The notes beneath the pieces are model-generated. The model made no database searches. It saw only the letters and a list, made by a program, of their open reading frames with translations, and had not been told where the DNA came from. From assembly GCA_019614645.1 (NCBI GenBank), contig JABWDB010000001.1, positions 26,715,501 through 26,779,500 of the forward strand: 64,000 nt of DNA, read 5' to 3'. Positions 61,308-64,000 of this stretch are shown in pieces. Source of the stretch: Stratiolaelaps scimitus. Taxonomy: Eukaryota > Arthropoda > Arachnida > Mesostigmata > Laelapidae. The translations under genes and the position numbers were made by a program. Position 1 is the stretch's first letter; each line of letters starts with the position of its first letter.

Positions 61308-62526
61308 ATATATATATATATATATATTAGGGCATACGGTTCGAACTCGCCGCTCTTTAAATTCCAATAACTTTTGAACTAAATGAGGTAGGACAAACAT
61401 TTTTTGGTATGAGTTAGAGGTACTCTTCAGCCTTATTGACACACCGATTCCAGCGGTCGGGGAGTTTTGAAATAGCCAAATATTTACCACTTGCATTTCC
61501 ATATATAATTTCGTTATCTATTGCTTTTGTGAGTAAGTCGACGGTTGCATATGGAACCCCACCTATTGCCCTTTTTAATGCATGGAAACAACCATAATCA
61601 CATGGGCTTAAATCAGGAGAATATGAGGGTTGATGCCATCGCTCAATATTGTTCCCCTCCATCCAGGCCGTAATTTCAACAGTGCGGTGAGGTCTTGCAT
61701 TCTCGTCGAGTAAGCACACTCGGTGCTGTCGATCCCCACGCAATTTGTTCATCAATCCTTTCAAGAAGCCGAGATATCGGGGAGCATTAAGTTTTTCGTT
61801 TGCTGCTAATATTTCGTAATAGCAAACACCCTTGATATCCAGAGCGAGTATCATCAACACATTTCGTCCGAATCTATCTCGCACTGCCACAGACGTTGCC
61901 GCTTCACCTTGTCGGAGCCACTGTTTTGCTTGGTCCTTCTCAGGGGGTCTATCCAGGCTAACCCATGTCTCGTCTATCGACACGGTGTGCTCTAAGCGAC
62001 TGGTTTGTTGCCTATAAGTCTTCAAATTAAATGTCGAACACTCCACACGCATTTTCATCCGCTCAGCAGTCAGTATATGGGGAACCCATTTTGCATTGAT
62101 TGTCTTCATCTTCAGTGTATTGGTGATAATATTATGACACGTTGACTGAGGAATCCCAGTTTCAGCCGACAAAGAGCTCATGGACCAAGCTCTGGTTTGC
62201 TCAAAAGCTGCCTTGATTCTGTCAATCCGTTCGTCCCTTGTCGCACCTGATTTCTGGTCCCCACCTCGGTGGTCATCGGTGTCCATATCTCCACTGTTAA
62301 GTCGCTTGCACCAACTTCGCACCGTTCGCAGGCATAAGGCAGACCTGCCGTACGCGTTCACTAATTGTCGATAGATTTCAGCTGGAGGGTGTTTTTGGAG
62401 AAACAAAATCTTGATGTTACAGGAGTGCAATGTAATGCAGCAGCTGGCTCCCGCGTCACATGCGATAACATTTCGTTGTTTGATAAGATTACCGGAATGG
62501 TGTTCCTTCAACCACGTGGTTATTTA
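61308..62526 (-). mobile_element. mariner-type (Tc1/mariner) DNA transposon, probably degraded
   Basis: The transposase frame fills 61414..62511. Its 3' side abuts a (TA)n tract (61308-61329), which fits the TA target preference of mariner elements. The sequence just inside it, TTAGGGCATACGGTTCGAAC, could be a terminal end, but I find no matching inverted copy between 62511 and 62900. The 5' end therefore seems to be lost or too diverged to see by eye. Boundaries are approximate. Confidence 0.75.
61414..62511 (-). pseudogene. mariner transposase, no ATG start and altered catalytic residue
   Basis: 365 codons without a stop, near the usual mariner length of about 345. Helix-turn-helix regions lie at about residues 33-72 and 105-135, and the linker motif KWVPHILT at 141-148. 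Catalytic regions are SIDETWVS (Asp180), LLDENARPHR (269-276) and YSPDLSPCDYGCF (Asp305). In the usual LLxDNARPH motif the Asp next to Asn is catalytic. Here that position is Glu270 (GAG, 61702..61704), with 34 residues to Asp305; Asp269 sits one residue early. The first in-frame ATG is at codon 76, after the first DNA-binding helices, and an in-frame TAA lies at 62524..62526. Probably inactive. Upstream residues 1-30 do not look like mariner. Confidence 0.85.
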
Positions 62527-64000
62527 GGCACAAAGCAAATAGAATATTGACAAATAAACATAATTAATAATCTGCTTGTGATAGTACGCATATGATGAAC
62601 AGTGCTCATATACAAATAACAATACTTGTATGCTACTGGTAAAGGAACAACTATGGCAAGACAAATATTGTAAAGACAGCTCGAAGCGTCGATTTGTCAT
62701 TTCGTTGTGGCACATTGGCCGCGCCGGAGGCCAAACACGCAATGTTTATTCGTGGCTAAGCCAACAGTTCATATCGAGCTCCACAGAGATTTAATCTCGT
62801 CGCATCGTCATGCCTTTGTACTCGCACACGCTAGACACAATTGGCCAATTACTAACAAACCGAACTGACGAAATAATCGAGATCAACATCAACACCAAAA
62901 CTAGCGCCACGCAATAAATATTCCGCACACCTATATCTTCGTTCGTGGCCGCATTTCCTTCGATTTTTATTGGTGGACATCGTCGATCGCACGCGATTCG
63001 TTTGCGCCTGTTCGTTTGCGAGCAAACGAGTATGGGCGTAGACAGAAATCGCTACATCCTGTAAAGTTTGGCAAATGATACGGTGCTATTTAGTTGCCAT
63101 TGAAGAGGAATTTTGTGCACTTCTTCGTTCAATGGTGCGCAACCCATATGAATACATCATAGAGAGAAAACACCTGCAGTAGCAGCAGCAACAGCACGGG
63201 CATGGCAACAACATCGAACGCTAACGTGCGTCAATTTGTATGCACTGACATGTGTGTGTGTGTACGCCATATTAGATATGAATTGTATGATACTATATCT
63301 ATACACAGAGACAGGTATCTACACATCGACACAAATAAACTCACTCACATACGCAACAACATCTCGAGTATAAAAATAAACGGGCCGACGGCTAGCTAGT
63401 TCAATCATTGCAATCATCACTGCGCATTGTTGATCGACAAACGGCGATACATCGGTGAACGGTGGTCGCCTTTAACGAGGGTGCTCGCTTTCGCTATCGT
63501 ATCATACAATAATAACAATCATAATAATAATAATAGCTCATCACCAGCACAGCCACCACCGAAGCGGCCACTGTTGCCGTTGTCTGTGCGTTGTCCGTCG
63601 ATCGATAGTGAGCCCCCTCTAGCGTCCGAGACAAGAGATAGAGACCAAACAATCTGACCCGTCTGTTCATCACACAATAGTGATATGTGCCTGTGATGGT
63701 CTATGGTTGCACATTAATTGTAGCAGTAGTAGTACTAGTCGTACTATTAGAGATCGCAGCAGCGGCAGAATGTGAATATCACAAAGAATCGGTGGACTAG
63801 CAAAGTAATTTGGTATTCATGCAAAGAATATATTGAAGGCGATTGGCGAAATTCGCGCTAGGTGCCACTGGGTGCGATATGGTTATGGTTATATTTCGAG
63901 GGAGCATTTGTGTACAACAATAAAATTCCCATTCGTCGTTTACGTGGGGGATGGATACTGCCAGCATTCGTTGGGTGATTATCGTTTATTATCATTACTA
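62527..64000. other. Intergenic, no supported gene
   Basis: Mixed sequence with ATA/AAT triplets (63505-63534) and AGT repeats (63721-63733). A TATA-box-like TATAAAAA at 63369..63376, followed about 30 bp later by TTCAATCATTG, could be a core promoter for a transcript running out of the window. No coding exon is supported. Confidence 0.4.

Larger units (their letters stand above)
50971..61330. other. Intergenic, no secure gene
   Basis: Contains the CAG/CAA run (51050..51085), a tRNA-like head (54501..54562), an imperfect AAACATGATATAAT duplication (54830..54843 and 54861..54874), CpG-rich DNA at 55.2-56.9 kb and 57.4-58.4 kb, and many TA tracts from 59.7 kb onward. Frames in the CpG-rich parts are low complexity. 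The frame across the CAG run gives poly-Gln but starts with TTG. Confidence 0.4.

Overview
This is a stretch of animal nuclear DNA, most likely from an arthropod. A mite, tick or other chelicerate would fit, but the sequence does not settle the species. The grounds are a spliced gene with GT-AG borders, a dacapo/p27-type CDK inhibitor, a mariner transposase, a tRNA-derived SINE family, dense (TA)n and (GA)n microsatellites, and very low gene density. Nothing bacterial or viral is visible. Most open frames in the window are short, often have no ATG, and run through simple repeats or through CpG-rich DNA where stop codons are rare.

The one secure protein-coding gene lies on the + strand at about 10.0-14.5 kb. 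It encodes a 155-residue Cip/Kip cyclin-dependent kinase inhibitor in two coding exons (10911..11250 and 12226..12353). A near-palindromic E2F-type site (10036..10048) and a TATA box (10106..10113) precede it. Its leader of about 770 nt carries a single 7-codon upstream ORF, and the AT-rich 3' UTR runs to a poly(A) signal near 14455. Intron 1 holds a possible alternative exon whose splice phase fits exon 2.

The second clear element is a mariner-type transposase at 61.4-62.5 kb on the minus strand. It has 365 codons without a stop, but no ATG before codon 76, and Glu at the position of the second catalytic Asp. Four SINE fragments of one family (1.4, 26.6, 31.1 and 44.1 kb, all minus) share a tRNA-like head and/or a common body. 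A separate tRNA-like head sits at 54.5 kb. A 29-bp minisatellite occupies 3726..3899.

The rest is mostly intergenic: AT-rich stretches with more than twenty TA tracts, alternating with CpG-rich, low-complexity blocks (about 9.6-10.7, 14.6-16.4 and 33.9-35.1 kb). Within it I list weak gene candidates: two possible secreted-peptide precursors (5698..5916 minus; 20948..21124 plus), one phase-compatible exon pair (32902..33196 joined to 32181..32401, minus), and several single exon-like frames. No family is recognised for any of these, and they need transcript or homology evidence before being treated as genes.
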